A stretch of DNA of 64,000 bases from Streptomyces sp. ISL-12 (GCF_018614415.1 NZ_JAGGOO010000130.1:1-64000), one strand, 5' to 3'; counted from the stretch's first letter, positions 27,587 to 36,784 are shown. Made by a program: numbers and translations. Notes: generated by a model not told the origin, from the sequence alone.

Positions 27587-27720
27587 GTGTCACGGCGGGC
27601 GGGCCGCTGAGAGCCCCGCCGTCCTGACCGGGCCCCGGGACCCCTGCGCCGGTTCCGGGGCCCTGTGCTGTCCCGAGACCTGTGCTGTCGCGAGACCCCG
27701 GTGGCCACGGCTTGTGCACC

Positions 27721-27760
27721 GGTGGGTGGCCTGGCGCGGCGCCGCGCCAGGCCACCCACC
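27721..27760. terminator. 40-bp perfect palindrome, bidirectional terminator
   Basis: Bases 27721-27740 are exactly the reverse complement of 27741-27760, with no spacer. In RNA this gives a stem of about 18 bp with a minimal loop. It ends 5 bp from the stop codon of the minus-strand helicase and 135 bp after lexA, so it probably terminates both. Confidence 0.82.
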
Positions 27761-27765
27761 ACCGA

Positions 27766-29754
27766 TCACCCGGCCTCGGCTTCCGCTTCCGCCTGCCGCG
27801 CCGCCGCGTCGATGGCCGCCAGCGACTTCCGGGCCTGATTACGGTCCGTGGTGTACCAGAAGTCGGGCAGTGAGGCCTTCAGATAGCTCCCGTACCGGGC
27901 CGTGGCCAGACGCGGGTCCAGTACGGCGACCACGCCGCGGTCGCCGGAGGCCCGGACCAGCCGGCCCGCCCCCTGGGCCATGAGCAGGGCCGCGTGGGTG
28001 GCGGCCACCGCCATGAAGCCGTTGCCGCCGCCCTCCTCCACCGCCTTCTGCCGGGCGCTCATCAGCGGGTCGTCCGGGCGCGGGAACGGGATCTTGTCCA
28101 TGACGACCAGTTGGCAGCTGGGGCCGGGGACGTCGACGCCCTGCCAGAGGGAGAGGGTGCCGAACAGGCAGGTCTTCGGGTCGCCCGCGAAGTTCTTGAT
28201 CAGCTCGCCGAGCGTCTCCTCGCCCTGGAGCAGAATCGGGAACTCGGGAATCCGCGCCCGCAGCTCCTCGGCGGCCAGCTGCGCCGCCCGCATCGACGAG
28301 AACAGCCCGAGCGTCCTGCCGCCCGCGGCCTGGATCAGCTCGGTCAGCTCGTCCAGCATGTCGGCGCGGTCCCCGTCCCGCGCGGGACGCGCCAGGTGCT
28401 TGGCGACGTACAGGATGCCCTGCCGGGGATAGTCGAAGGGCGAGCCGACGTCGACGCCCTTCCACTGCGGGACGTCCTCGCCCTCGGTGCCCTCGGGGGC
28501 CAGGCCGAGCGAGGCGCCGACCCCGTTGAAGTCGCCGCCCAGCTTCAGGGTCGCCGAGGTCAGCACCACCGAGCGGTCGGCGAAGAGCTTCTCCCGCAGC
28601 AGGCCCGCGACGGACATGGGAGCGACCCGCAGCGAGGCACCGAAGCGGTCGTGCCGCTCGTACCAGACGACGTCCCACTCGGAGCCGTTCACGATCCGCT
28701 CCGCCACGTCGTGCACGGATTCCACGAAGGCGAGGGCCTGTTTGCGTACCGCGTCCTCGTCCTGCACGGACTTGTCGCGCGTGGCGCCGATCGCGGAGAT
28801 CACCGTGCGGCAGGCGTCGCGCAGGGCCATCAGCGCGTAGCCGAGGTCCTCCGGGACTTCCTCCAGGCGGCCGGGCAGGGCCAGCTCCATCAGCCGTTCG
28901 AAGCCCTCCGAGGCGGTCTGGAGCTGGTCGGCGGCCTTCTCGTTGACGAGCTTCGCGGCACGCCGCACCGCACGGTTGACCTGGCCCGGGGTGAGTTCGC
29001 CGGTGGCTACGCCGGTGACCCGGGAGACCAGCTCGTGCGCCTCGTCGACGATCAGCACCTCGTGCTGCGGGAGGACCGGGGCACCCTCGATGGCATCGAT
29101 GGCGAGCAGCGCGTGGTTGGTGACGACGACCTCGGCGAGCTTGGCGCGCTCCCGGGCCATCTCCGCGAAGCACTCGGCGCCGTAGGCGCACTTCGTGGCG
29201 CCCAGGCACTCCCGCGACGACACCGACACCTGGGACCAGGCCCGGTCCGACACACCGGGCGTGAGGTCGTCGCGGTCGCCGGTCTCGGTCTCGTCCGCCC
29301 AGTCGCGCATGCGCAGCAGGTCCTGGCCCAGCCTGCTGGTGGGGGCGGCGGCCTCGAACTGGTCGAAGAGGCCCTCCTCCTCGTCCTGCGGGACGCCCTC
29401 GTGCAGCCGGTGCAGACACAGGTAGTTCGACCGGCCCTTGAGCATCGCGAACTCCGGGCGGCGGCGCAGCAGCGGGTGGAGCGCGTCCACCGTACGCGGC
29501 AGGTCCCGCTCGACGAGCTGGCGCTGGAGGGCGAGGGTGGCGGTCGCCACGATCACCCGGTCCCCGTGCGCGAGCGCGGGCACGAGGTAGCCGAGCGACT
29601 TGCCGGTGCCGGTGCCGGCCTGGACCAGCAGATGGGAACCGTCGTCGATCGCCTCCGCGACCGCTTCGGCCATGGCCACCTGGCCGGGGCGCTCCGTGCC
29701 GCCGACGGCAGTGACGGCAGCATGCAGGAGTTCGGGGAGTGAGGGCTTCGTCAT
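27766..29754 (-). CDS. DinG/XPD-family ATP-dependent DNA helicase
   Basis: A superfamily 2 helicase of 662 residues. Walker A is QAGTGTGKSLGYLVP (about 41-55), and motif II is the DEAH box (IVDEAHELV). Four cysteines in the intervening region (one in NYLCLHRL, then ECLGATKCAYGAECF) match the iron-sulfur cluster position of DinG/XPD. Motif VI is QGAGRLVRA. Such helicases unwind damaged or replication-associated structures. It faces lexA with a shared terminator. I see no SOS box at its own start, so DNA-damage induction is not supported by sequence. ATG 29754 follows TAGGGTGG. Confidence 0.93.
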   Translation of the reverse strand: MTKPSLPELLHAAVTAVGGTERPGQVAMAEAVAEAIDDGSHLLVQAGTGTGKSLGYLVPALAHGDRVIVATATLALQRQLVERDLPRTVDALHPLLRRRPEFAMLKGRSNYLCLHRLHEGVPQDEEEGLFDQFEAAAPTSRLGQDLLRMRDWADETETGDRDDLTPGVSDRAWSQVSVSSRECLGATKCAYGAECFAEMARERAKLAEVVVTNHALLAIDAIEGAPVLPQHEVLIVDEAHELVSRVTGVATGELTPGQVNRAVRRAAKLVNEKAADQLQTASEGFERLMELALPGRLEEVPEDLGYALMALRDACRTVISAIGATRDKSVQDEDAVRKQALAFVESVHDVAERIVNGSEWDVVWYERHDRFGASLRVAPMSVAGLLREKLFADRSVVLTSATLKLGGDFNGVGASLGLAPEGTEGEDVPQWKGVDVGSPFDYPRQGILYVAKHLARPARDGDRADMLDELTELIQAAGGRTLGLFSSMRAAQLAAEELRARIPEFPILLQGEETLGELIKNFAGDPKTCLFGTLSLWQGVDVPGPSCQLVVMDKIPFPRPDDPLMSARQKAVEEGGGNGFMAVAATHAALLMAQGAGRLVRASGDRGVVAVLDPRLATARYGSYLKASLPDFWYTTDRNQARKSLAAIDAAARQAEAEAEAG

Positions 29755-29877
29755 AGCGCGACCACCCTACGGCCCGGGACTGACAAACGGGCGAGCAGGC
29801 GGCGGGGAGGGGCCGGCCGCTGACAGTCCGGCAGGGGCGCAGGGGAGGAAAGGAGGGCGCGCGGGGGTGGTGGACAT

Positions 29878-29976
29878 CAGCGGACGGCGCCGCACGCGGT
29901 CCTGGCGTCACAGCGGACGACGCCGCACGCGGTCCTGGCGTCACAGCGGACGACGCCGCACGTGCTCCCGGCGGCG
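29878..29976. repeat. 33-bp tandem repeat, three copies
   Basis: Copies begin at 29878, 29911 and 29944. The first two differ at one base; the third diverges in its second half. The unit core is CAGCGGACGACGCCGCACGC. The array abuts the stop codon of the acetyltransferase gene, between it and the helicase gene. The 33-bp period equals 11 codons. Confidence 0.85.
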
Positions 29977-30558
29977 TCAGAGCGAACGGTGCGGGGCACG
30001 GTCCCGGATCATGAGAGCCGCGCGCTTGCCCGGCAGGGCGATCTCGCCGCGGAACCGGAAACCGGCGCCCAGGAACGCGGCGACGCAGCGGGTGTTGCGG
30101 ACGTCCGGCTCCGCGAGGACGCGCGTGCACGAGGGCCGCCGGTCCAGCGCGAGCTCGGCGACGGCCCTGATCAGCATGGTGCCAAGGCCGCGCCCCCGGT
30201 CGGCAGCAGCACCGATGAGCAGGTGGATGCCGATGTCGTGGGGTCGTACGGGGCAGTGGCGGGCCAGCGGATCGAGGTCGGCGCGGTAGATCTCCCAGTA
30301 GCTCATCGGCCTGCCCTCCAGGACACCGAGGCACGGCACGCTGCCGCCGTCCCCGGCGAGCTGGGCGCGTACATGGGCCTCGGTCACGCTCGGCGGTCCG
30401 GCCAGTTCCCAGAAGAGGGCGACCGCCGGATCGTTCATCCAGCGGCTGATCAGCCGCAGGTCCCGTTCCAGGCGCACGGGGAGCAGGCGGAACGCGCCGG
30501 CGGGCGTGTCGGCCGGCCCCCAGGCGGCCACCTGGATACTCGCCTCGGTGCGTGGCAC
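29977..30558 (-). CDS. GNAT acyltransferase of siderophore biosynthesis (IucB/AlcB-like)
   Basis: A 193-residue N-acyltransferase. The acyl-CoA motif is GIHLLIGAAADRGRGLGTMLIRAVAEL (about residues 109-135). Family-typical segments include LISRWMNDPAVALFWELAG, YWEIYRADLDPLARH and VLAEPDVRNTRCVAAFLGAGF. Homologues acylate hydroxylated diamines to give hydroxamates in NIS siderophores. GTG 30558 follows AGGAG. It is the last gene of a three-gene operon (24 bp after the synthetase). No decarboxylase or N-hydroxylase gene is present locally, so substrates must come from elsewhere or the product is not a hydroxamate. Confidence 0.88.
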   Translation of the reverse strand: MPRTEASIQVAAWGPADTPAGAFRLLPVRLERDLRLISRWMNDPAVALFWELAGPPSVTEAHVRAQLAGDGGSVPCLGVLEGRPMSYWEIYRADLDPLARHCPVRPHDIGIHLLIGAAADRGRGLGTMLIRAVAELALDRRPSCTRVLAEPDVRNTRCVAAFLGAGFRFRGEIALPGKRAALMIRDRAPHRSL

Positions 30559-30582
30559 AGTGTCGCTCCTGTCTCGGACGGG

Positions 30583-32412
30583 TCAGCGATGCAGGGGGTT
30601 GGGCAGGGTGACGTAGACGGACTGGGTGTCGACCGGGCCGACGAGTTCGTCCAGGCCCCGCATACGCGTCAGCAGGTTGGCCTTGCAGCGCAGGACGGGT
30701 GAGTCGAGCAGCCGGCCGGGCAGTGAGCTGCGCATCCGGCGCGGTCCCGCGGCGGCCTCGCGCAGGAAGCGGCGGAAGGCGTCGAGCAGCAGCCCTTCGT
30801 CGGCGAGCCGCTGGGAGCCGAAGGCGCCCACCAGGCCGAAGACGTTGTTGATCGCGAGGTAGTACGCGAGCCGTTCGTCGGCGACCTCGTCGGAGACGAA
30901 GGTGTCGCTCCGTTCGCCGAGGCCGGGCAGCCGGGCGTCGAGTTCGGCCCGGCGGGACTCCCGGAAGTAGTAGCCCTGGTTGTCGCGGTAACGGCCGCCC
31001 GCGGGCCGGCCGTCGGCGTCCAGGAGCAGCAGCGTGTTCTGCTGATGTGCCTCCAGCGCGATGCCCGCCTCGCCGTCCAGCCAGAGGACGGGGCGGACGA
31101 TCTGTTCCAGGTAGTGCGGGAACCACTCGGCGGCCACGGCGCCGGGCGACCGTCCGGTCCGGGCGGCCAGGCCGTGGATGATCCCGGCCAGCCGGGACCC
31201 GGGCGTGTGGGCCCGGGGCGCGACGAGTCCGGCGACGCAGGAGACGTCGTCACGGGGGCGGAACGGGTTGTGCCGGACGACCACGTCGAGTCCGCGCACG
31301 GGTGTGCCGTCCGGTCCGTCCACGGCGAGCCAGGCCGGGTCGCGGACGATGTCGAACCCCGGGTGCGCGGCCTGCCAGCGGGCCGCGAGGCCCCTGCGCA
31401 GGAGGCGGTGGACCTCGACGCCCCGGTGCAGTTCCTTGCGCAGGTTCTCCCGTCGCGAGTTGGTGATGTGCAGGCCCAGGGAGAGCTTGAGCATGGCGGG
31501 CGCGGCGGTGCGGTGGACGGTGCGTACGGAGGAGGTGGGGCACCAGGGCAGGCCCCGGGGGCCGAGGTCGCGCAGCAGACCGGCGGCCAGCAGGGCCTCG
31601 GCCTCGGGCCGGCGCCGGATCTCCTGGGCCTGCCAGGGGTGCAGGGGCAGGGCGGCGTATCCGTCGGGCAGGTCCGGCAGCTCGCTCTGTGGTGCCAGCC
31701 GGGCGGTGAGCTGGGGGCCGGTGACCGGGCGACCGCGCTCGGTCCAGGCGGAGTCGGTGCGCAGCACCGAGGGGGCGACCGCCATCCAGTGCAGCGGGAA
31801 GGAGCCCCGCAGTTCCGGTGAGTACCGGCGCAGCTCGCTCTCGGTGAGCCCTTCGCGGCTCTTCGGTGTCGGGTGCAGGGGGTGGCCGTGGACGAGGGCC
31901 TGCTCGGCGGCGAGGAAGAGGTCGGGGGCGTCGGCGGGCTGTTCCCGGCGGTCGCCGATGAAGACGGTGGTCCGGCGGACGGAGTCGGCGACCCGGGCCA
32001 CGAGGTCGACGGCGTCGGCCGCCGTGGCACCGGGCGCCTCCCTGGCGAGCAGCGCGGCGACGGTCACCGCGTCCACCGGTCGGCCCGGCTGGGGAGCACC
32101 GGCCAGGCAGGGCGCGCCGAAGCGGTGCCACCCCGTCGGTGACCAGTGGCGGACGGGCACCAGCAGGGCCGTACCGCTGGCGGGCAGGGGGACGCGAAGG
32201 ACCCCGTGCTCCGGGCCGGGTACGTCGGTCTCCCGGAGCCAGCAGCGCAGCAGGTTCTCCACGGCGGCGGCCTGGGCCGCGGTGTGGGGGTCCGGATGCG
32301 CCAAGGGGTCCGTCCGGGCGGGGACCTGCTGTCTGGGCACCGTCTCCTGGTCGCCCGGGGTGCCGGACATCCGCGGACGGGTGTGGTCTTCGGACGGGGG
32401 GAAGGAGATCAC
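30583..32412 (-). CDS. IucA/IucC-family NIS siderophore synthetase
   Basis: ATP-dependent synthetase of 609 residues that condenses citrate or a similar carboxylate with an amine or alcohol. The family motifs look intact: LPLHPWQ, the SSVRT nucleotide loop, KLSLGLHITNSRREN, the EAHQQNTLLLLD catalytic segment and RDNQGYYFR. The C-terminal FhuF-like helical part is present. GTG 32412 follows AGAGGAT. It is the middle gene of the operon with the upstream aminotransferase-like gene (173-bp gap) and the downstream acyltransferase. I found no DmdR/IdeR iron box in the 173-bp leader. This resembles the small siderophore locus of S. coelicolor (recalled as SCO5799-5801). Confidence 0.92.
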   Translation of the reverse strand: MISFPPSEDHTRPRMSGTPGDQETVPRQQVPARTDPLAHPDPHTAAQAAAVENLLRCWLRETDVPGPEHGVLRVPLPASGTALLVPVRHWSPTGWHRFGAPCLAGAPQPGRPVDAVTVAALLAREAPGATAADAVDLVARVADSVRRTTVFIGDRREQPADAPDLFLAAEQALVHGHPLHPTPKSREGLTESELRRYSPELRGSFPLHWMAVAPSVLRTDSAWTERGRPVTGPQLTARLAPQSELPDLPDGYAALPLHPWQAQEIRRRPEAEALLAAGLLRDLGPRGLPWCPTSSVRTVHRTAAPAMLKLSLGLHITNSRRENLRKELHRGVEVHRLLRRGLAARWQAAHPGFDIVRDPAWLAVDGPDGTPVRGLDVVVRHNPFRPRDDVSCVAGLVAPRAHTPGSRLAGIIHGLAARTGRSPGAVAAEWFPHYLEQIVRPVLWLDGEAGIALEAHQQNTLLLLDADGRPAGGRYRDNQGYYFRESRRAELDARLPGLGERSDTFVSDEVADERLAYYLAINNVFGLVGAFGSQRLADEGLLLDAFRRFLREAAAGPRRMRSSLPGRLLDSPVLRCKANLLTRMRGLDELVGPVDTQSVYVTLPNPLHR

Positions 32413-32585
32413 GGCAGATCCTCTGAGCGAACGTTTTTCCGTAGGGAAGTACTACAAATTGGGCAAAAAGCCGGGAGCGGGACGAACAGACGGTCCGCGC
32501 TCCCGCAGCCGGGATACGCGAGATGTGAGGGCGGCGGTGACGGCGAGTGCGCCGGAGCCGGTGGCGGGTGGCGTCGCGCAGCGGC

Positions 32586-33890
32586 TCAGCGCGGGTGCGG
32601 GCAGGGCGGGGCCTGACCGGAGTGGTCGCGGGCCACCGCGCAGACGGCGTCGGCCAGGCGGTCGAATACCGCCGCCGCCTGCTCCTCCGTGGTGGTCAGC
32701 GGTGGCAGCAGCCGGACGACGTTCGCGGGCCGGCCGCCGACGCCGACGATGAGACCGCGGCGCAGGCACTCCCGCTGGACTGCGGCCGCGAGTCCGGGCG
32801 CGGGACGGCGGCAGGGGTGATCGCCGCCGTCGTCGAGCGGGTCCTCCTCGGCGTGCACGAACTCGATCCCGATCATCAGCCCGCGCCCGCGCACCTCCCC
32901 GACGCAAGGGTGTACGCCGGTCAGCTCCCGCAGCCGGCCGAGCAGGCCGGCGCCCAGGGTGGCCGCGTGCTCGGCGAGGCGGTTCTCGCGGACGTGGGCC
33001 AGGGTCGCCGTGCCCGCGGCCATGGCGAGCTGGTTGCCGCAGAAGGCTCCGGCGGGGACGCCGAGGTCGCCGGGCTGGAGGTCCTCGTGGTGGACGACGA
33101 CGGACAGCGGCAGGCTGCCGCCGATCGCCCTGGAGAGGACCATCACCTCGGGCACGACCCCGGCATGGTCCACCGCCCAGTAAGCGCCGGTCCGGCCGAC
33201 GCCCGTGCCCCGCTCGTCGGCGATGAGCGCGACGGACCGTGCGGCGGTCAGCCTCCGCACCTGGCGCATCCGGTCGTCGGACACGGGGAGCAGGCCCTCG
33301 TCCGAGACCGGCGCGAGCAGCATCCCGGCCGGCGTCGCGTCCGTCCCGAAGGCGTCGAGCTGGTCGCCGCACACGGGCCGGTCATCACCGCACGGGACGA
33401 TGCCCGTCCGGCCGGTCGCGGCGCGGACGAGTGCCACGGCGGTGTCCATCGCGTCCGTCTCGCAGGGACCGCAGAACCTGACGCGCGCGTGCCCGGCGAA
33501 AACGGGCGGCAGGGTGCGCAGCAGTTCGTCGACGAAGGCGTCCTTGACCGGTGTCGCCACGTCGGGGGCCTGCAACGGGACGCCGGAGTCGAGCACCTCG
33601 CGGATCGCCTCCAGCACGACCGGGTGGTTGTGCCCGAGGGCCAGTGTTCCGGCGCCGGAGAGACAGTCCAGATAGCGCCGGCCGTCCGCCCCCTCGACGG
33701 TGAGTCCCCGTGCCCGGACGGGGACGATCGGCAGGGCGCGCGCGTAGGTACGCGCCGCCGTCTCACGCGCCGGCCGGCGCCGCGCGGCGCCCTCGTACGT
33801 TCCCGAGGGCGCCTCCCGGACGGACCGCACCGCCGTCCTCGCCGCCCCCTCCCCCGTCGACACCAACCCCCCGCACCCGGATTCGGCCAC
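32586..33890 (-). CDS. Class III aminotransferase-like protein with degenerate active site
   Basis: A 434-residue protein related to diaminobutyrate/siderophore-associated aminotransferases (LDCLSGAGTLALGHNHP, IADE...GVGRTG, CGNQLAMAAGTATL, VRGRGLMIGIEF). Several catalytic motifs are altered. The PLP lysine motif is LSRAIGGS with Arg254 in place of Lys. The phosphate-binding SGT loop reads CET at 143-145. The aromatic YHG segment is missing, with the middle region about 50 residues shorter than I expect. LEPVQGEGG has become LAPVSDEGL. The frame is open and the gene has a good GGAG before GTG 33890. It is either a non-catalytic remnant or a repurposed protein. First gene of the siderophore operon. 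Confidence 0.8.
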   Translation of the reverse strand: MAESGCGGLVSTGEGAARTAVRSVREAPSGTYEGAARRRPARETAARTYARALPIVPVRARGLTVEGADGRRYLDCLSGAGTLALGHNHPVVLEAIREVLDSGVPLQAPDVATPVKDAFVDELLRTLPPVFAGHARVRFCGPCETDAMDTAVALVRAATGRTGIVPCGDDRPVCGDQLDAFGTDATPAGMLLAPVSDEGLLPVSDDRMRQVRRLTAARSVALIADERGTGVGRTGAYWAVDHAGVVPEVMVLSRAIGGSLPLSVVVHHEDLQPGDLGVPAGAFCGNQLAMAAGTATLAHVRENRLAEHAATLGAGLLGRLRELTGVHPCVGEVRGRGLMIGIEFVHAEEDPLDDGGDHPCRRPAPGLAAAVQRECLRRGLIVGVGGRPANVVRLLPPLTTTEEQAAAVFDRLADAVCAVARDHSGQAPPCPHPR

Positions 33891-34016
33891 GGTCTCCTGT
33901 CCTTCCGCTGTTCAGAGAGGGGCCGCGGTCGGGCCGCAGGCCACCCCTCACCGCTACCAACCCCCGATCGCGCACGGGGTTACGGCCTGCCGCCGGATCT
34001 GCCTGTTGCGCGACCA

Positions 34017-34047
34017 TTGACATTCCGCCCGAGTTCCCTCGTAGGGG
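34017..34047 (+). promoter_or_regulatory. Candidate promoter of the protease pseudogene
   Basis: TTGACA at 34017-34022 is followed 19 bp later by TAGGGG (34042-34047). An AAGGGGG ribosome binding site and ATG at 34084 follow. This suggests the decayed gene may still be transcribed. It lies in the divergent gap upstream of the siderophore operon. Confidence 0.4.
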
Positions 34048-34083
34048 GCATATCGCATTCCGATAGCAGCAAGGGGGCACACC

Positions 34084-35085
34084 ATGCGTTACGTACGGCT
34101 GGCGTTCACCGATCGACGACCACGGGGCGGGCGGGGCCGCGTCTTCCCGCGGCCGGTCGTCGTCGCGCTCGCGTCGGTGCCGGCGCCGACCGCCGCCCGC
34201 AGGACGGACGGCGGCCCAGGCGGTGGTTCGTCCGCCTCGGCCGCGGACGACGCCGGCGGCGGGATCGAGATCCCGGACCACATCGAGGACGGACTCAGGG
34301 AACACGGGATCGACGTCGACCGGTGGAAGGACGGTGCCTGGCAGGACTGGGACCGTGGCGACTGGCTGCGCCTGGCCAGATGGTCTGTTCGGCGACGGTG
34401 GTGGCGGACCCGGCGCGTCCTGGCCGGTCCGACCTGGTGCGGGCCGCGGGTCACTGGGTGCACGCCGGCCGGACGGGCGGGCTGGTACCGCACCATCGCG
34501 TTCGTGCCGTCGTACGACGACACAGCGCTGTCGGGCAAGGACCTGCGCGACGCCACCGAGCACCAGCCGGCTCCCTACGGCGTGTGATGGCGACCGGGCA
34601 CAGACCTCTCATCAGTGGATCGAGCGGGGCGCAGCCACCGGCGGTGACGGTGCCCGCGCACGACTTCGCCGTCATCCGGGTGGCGCCCGAGGGGGGCGTC
34701 GGCGGCAGGTCGCTGGAGGAGACGGTCGGCTCGGCCCTGCCGGTGGACTTCGCGGCGCCCGCGGCGCCGGAGATCCCTGTGCTCACGGCGCTCGGATTCC
34801 CGGCCGCGGCGCCGTTCGACGGCCAGACGCTGTACGGGTGCGAGGACCGGCCGGGCCGGCTGTCCATCGACGCGTCCGAGCCGACGATGTACCGCATCGG
34901 CTGCACCATGACCGGGGTTCGTCCGGCGGCGGCTGGGTGACGGCCGGGTCCGACGGCGACCCGGTGCTGGTGTCCAACACCTCCATCGGCCCGGTGGGAG
35001 GCGGGTTGGTTGGCCGGTCCGCGGCTGGGCGAGGAGGGCGAAGGCCGTGTACGACGCGGTCGGCGCGGAGCCCGCCGGGCGGTGA
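34084..35085 (+). pseudogene. Trypsin-like serine protease pseudogene (multiple frameshifts)
   Basis: Coherent protein similarity jumps between all three plus-strand frames. The order is: an N-terminus with HIEDGLREHGIDVDRW and DWDRGDW; then QMVCSATVVADPARPGRSDLV with AAGHWVHAG (the catalytic-His segment, where the usual Cys is now Trp); then WYRTIAFVPSYDDTALSGKD; then HDFAVIRV (the Asp strand) through SEPTMYRIGCTMTG; then GSSGGGWV (the Ser motif) and VSNTSIGP; then KAVYDAV up to a TGA at 35083. At least four frameshifts are needed, so no active enzyme can be made. It was presumably a secreted V8/trypsin-type peptidase. The start ATG and ribosome binding site are retained. Confidence 0.8.
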
Positions 35086-35210
35086 AGGGCGCCGGGCAGC
35101 GCAGCGGAACCGGGCAGTGAGGGGCGCCGGGCACCCGCCTGGCTGCGACGACGCGCCGGGCCGCAGCACCATCCCTCAGCGTCACCCGTGGCGACGACAC
35201 CGGCGTACGA

Positions 35211-35257
35211 CGTCCGAGGGCCCGCCCCCGCCGATGCGGGAGGCGGGCCCTCGGACG
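35211..35257. terminator. Hairpin terminator downstream of hflX
   Basis: A 16-bp perfect stem (35211-35226 with 35242-35257) lies 37 bp beyond the hflX stop. Flanking GTAC bases extend the symmetry on both sides. It could also stop readthrough from the pseudogene. Confidence 0.8.
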
Positions 35258-35293
35258 TACGACGTGCCGGGTCCGTGCGGGACCCGTACGCGA

Positions 35294-36784
35294 TCAGGCG
35301 AGCGGCGCCGGGACGTACGGCGTGAGTTCCGCCGCGAGTTCCTCGTGCACCCGGACCTTGAGCAGGGTGCCCTCCGGGGTGTGCTCCTCGGAGAGCACCT
35401 CGCCCTCGTCGTGGGCGCGGGCGACCAGCTTGCCGTGCGTGTACGGCACCAGTGCCTCGATCTCGACGGACGGGTGGGGCAGCTCGTTGTCGATCAGCGC
35501 GAGCAGTTCCTCGATGCCCCGGCCCGTGCGGGCGGAGACGGCGATGGAGTGCTTCTCGACCCGGAGCAGCCGCTGGAGGACCAGCGGGTCGGCCAGGTCG
35601 GCCTTGTTGATCACGACGATCTCGGGTACGCCGGTGGCGCCGACGTCCCTGATCACCTCGCGCACGGCGGCGAGCTGCTCCTCCGGGACCGGGTGCGAGC
35701 CGTCCACCACGTGCAGGATCAGGTCGGAGTCGCCGACCTCCTCCATGGTGGAACGGAACGCCTCGACCAGGTGGTGGGGCAGGTGCCGGACGAAGCCGAC
35801 GGTGTCCGCCAGGGTGTACAGCCGCCCGCTCGGCGTCTCCGCGCGGCGCACGGTCGGGTCCAGGGTCGCGAACAGCGCGTTCTCGACCAGGACGCCGGCG
35901 CCGGTGAGGCGGTTGAGCAGGGAGGACTTGCCGGCGTTGGTGTAGCCCGCGATGGCGACGGACGGCACCTTGTTGCGCCGGCGCTCCTGGCGCTTGACCT
36001 CGCGGCCGGTCTTCATCTCCGCGATCTCACGGCGCATCTTCGCCATCTTCTCGCGGATCCGGCGCCGGTCCGTCTCGATCTTGGTCTCACCGGGGCCGCG
36101 GGTCGCGAGACCGCCGCGGCCACCACCCATCTGCCGGGACAGCGACTGACCCCAGCCGCGCAGCCGCGGCAGCATGTACTGCATCTGCGCGAGCGCCACC
36201 TGCGCCTTGCCCTCGCGGGACTTGGCGTGCTGGGCGAAGATGTCGAGGATCAGGGCGGTCCGGTCGATGACCTTGACCTTGGCGACGTCCTCCAGCTGGA
36301 TCAGCTGGCCGGGGCTCAGCTCACCGTCGCAGATGACGGTGTCCGCGCCCGTCTCCAGCACGATCTCGCGCAGTTCCTGCGCCTTGCCGGAGCCGATGTA
36401 CGTGGCCGCGTCGGGCTTGTCACGGCGCTGGATCACGCCGTCGAGCACCAGCGCGCCCGCGGTCTCCGCGAGGGCGGCCAGTTCGGCGAGGGAGTTCTCC
36501 GCGTCCCGTGCCGTGCCCGTGGTCCAGACGCCGACGAGGACGACGCGCTCCAGGCGGAGCTGTCGGTACTCGACCTCGGTGACGTCCTCCAGCTCGGTGG
36601 AGAGGCCCGCCACGCGGCGCAGGGCCGCGCGCTCGGAGCGGTCGAACTGATCGCCGTCCCACTCCGCGTCGTTTCCGTGGCTCCAGGCGACGTCCTCTTC
36701 CATCAGGGCATCGGCCCGAAGACCCTCGGGATAGGTGTGCGCGAGGCGCTTGGTGTCCTGGGAAGTGGAAGAAGAGGAGGTCAT
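35294..36784 (-). CDS. hflX: GTPase HflX
   Basis: Ribosome-associated GTPase of the Obg/TRAFAC group that splits stalled ribosomes, 496 residues. The N-terminal HflX domain (VLVGVWTTGTARDAENSLAELAALAETAG, TYIGSGKAQEL) precedes a coiled region with the Gly-rich MGGGRGGLATRGPGETK motif. The G domain follows with G1 GYTNAGKSS, G3 DTVGFVRHLP, G4 NKAD and the SAR of G5. The C-terminal tail is actinobacterial. ATG 36784 follows AAGGATCC. It lies downstream of the M1 peptidase gene in the same direction with a 165-bp gap. Confidence 0.96.
   Translation of the reverse strand: MTSSSSTSQDTKRLAHTYPEGLRADALMEEDVAWSHGNDAEWDGDQFDRSERAALRRVAGLSTELEDVTEVEYRQLRLERVVLVGVWTTGTARDAENSLAELAALAETAGALVLDGVIQRRDKPDAATYIGSGKAQELREIVLETGADTVICDGELSPGQLIQLEDVAKVKVIDRTALILDIFAQHAKSREGKAQVALAQMQYMLPRLRGWGQSLSRQMGGGRGGLATRGPGETKIETDRRRIREKMAKMRREIAEMKTGREVKRQERRRNKVPSVAIAGYTNAGKSSLLNRLTGAGVLVENALFATLDPTVRRAETPSGRLYTLADTVGFVRHLPHHLVEAFRSTMEEVGDSDLILHVVDGSHPVPEEQLAAVREVIRDVGATGVPEIVVINKADLADPLVLQRLLRVEKHSIAVSARTGRGIEELLALIDNELPHPSVEIEALVPYTHGKLVARAHDEGEVLSEEHTPEGTLLKVRVHEELAAELTPYVPAPLA

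Noticed and set aside
32413..32585. Iron box (DmdR/IdeR site) for the siderophore operon
   Set aside because: I looked for a TTAGGTTAGGCTNNCCTAA-like palindrome in both leader regions and found none.
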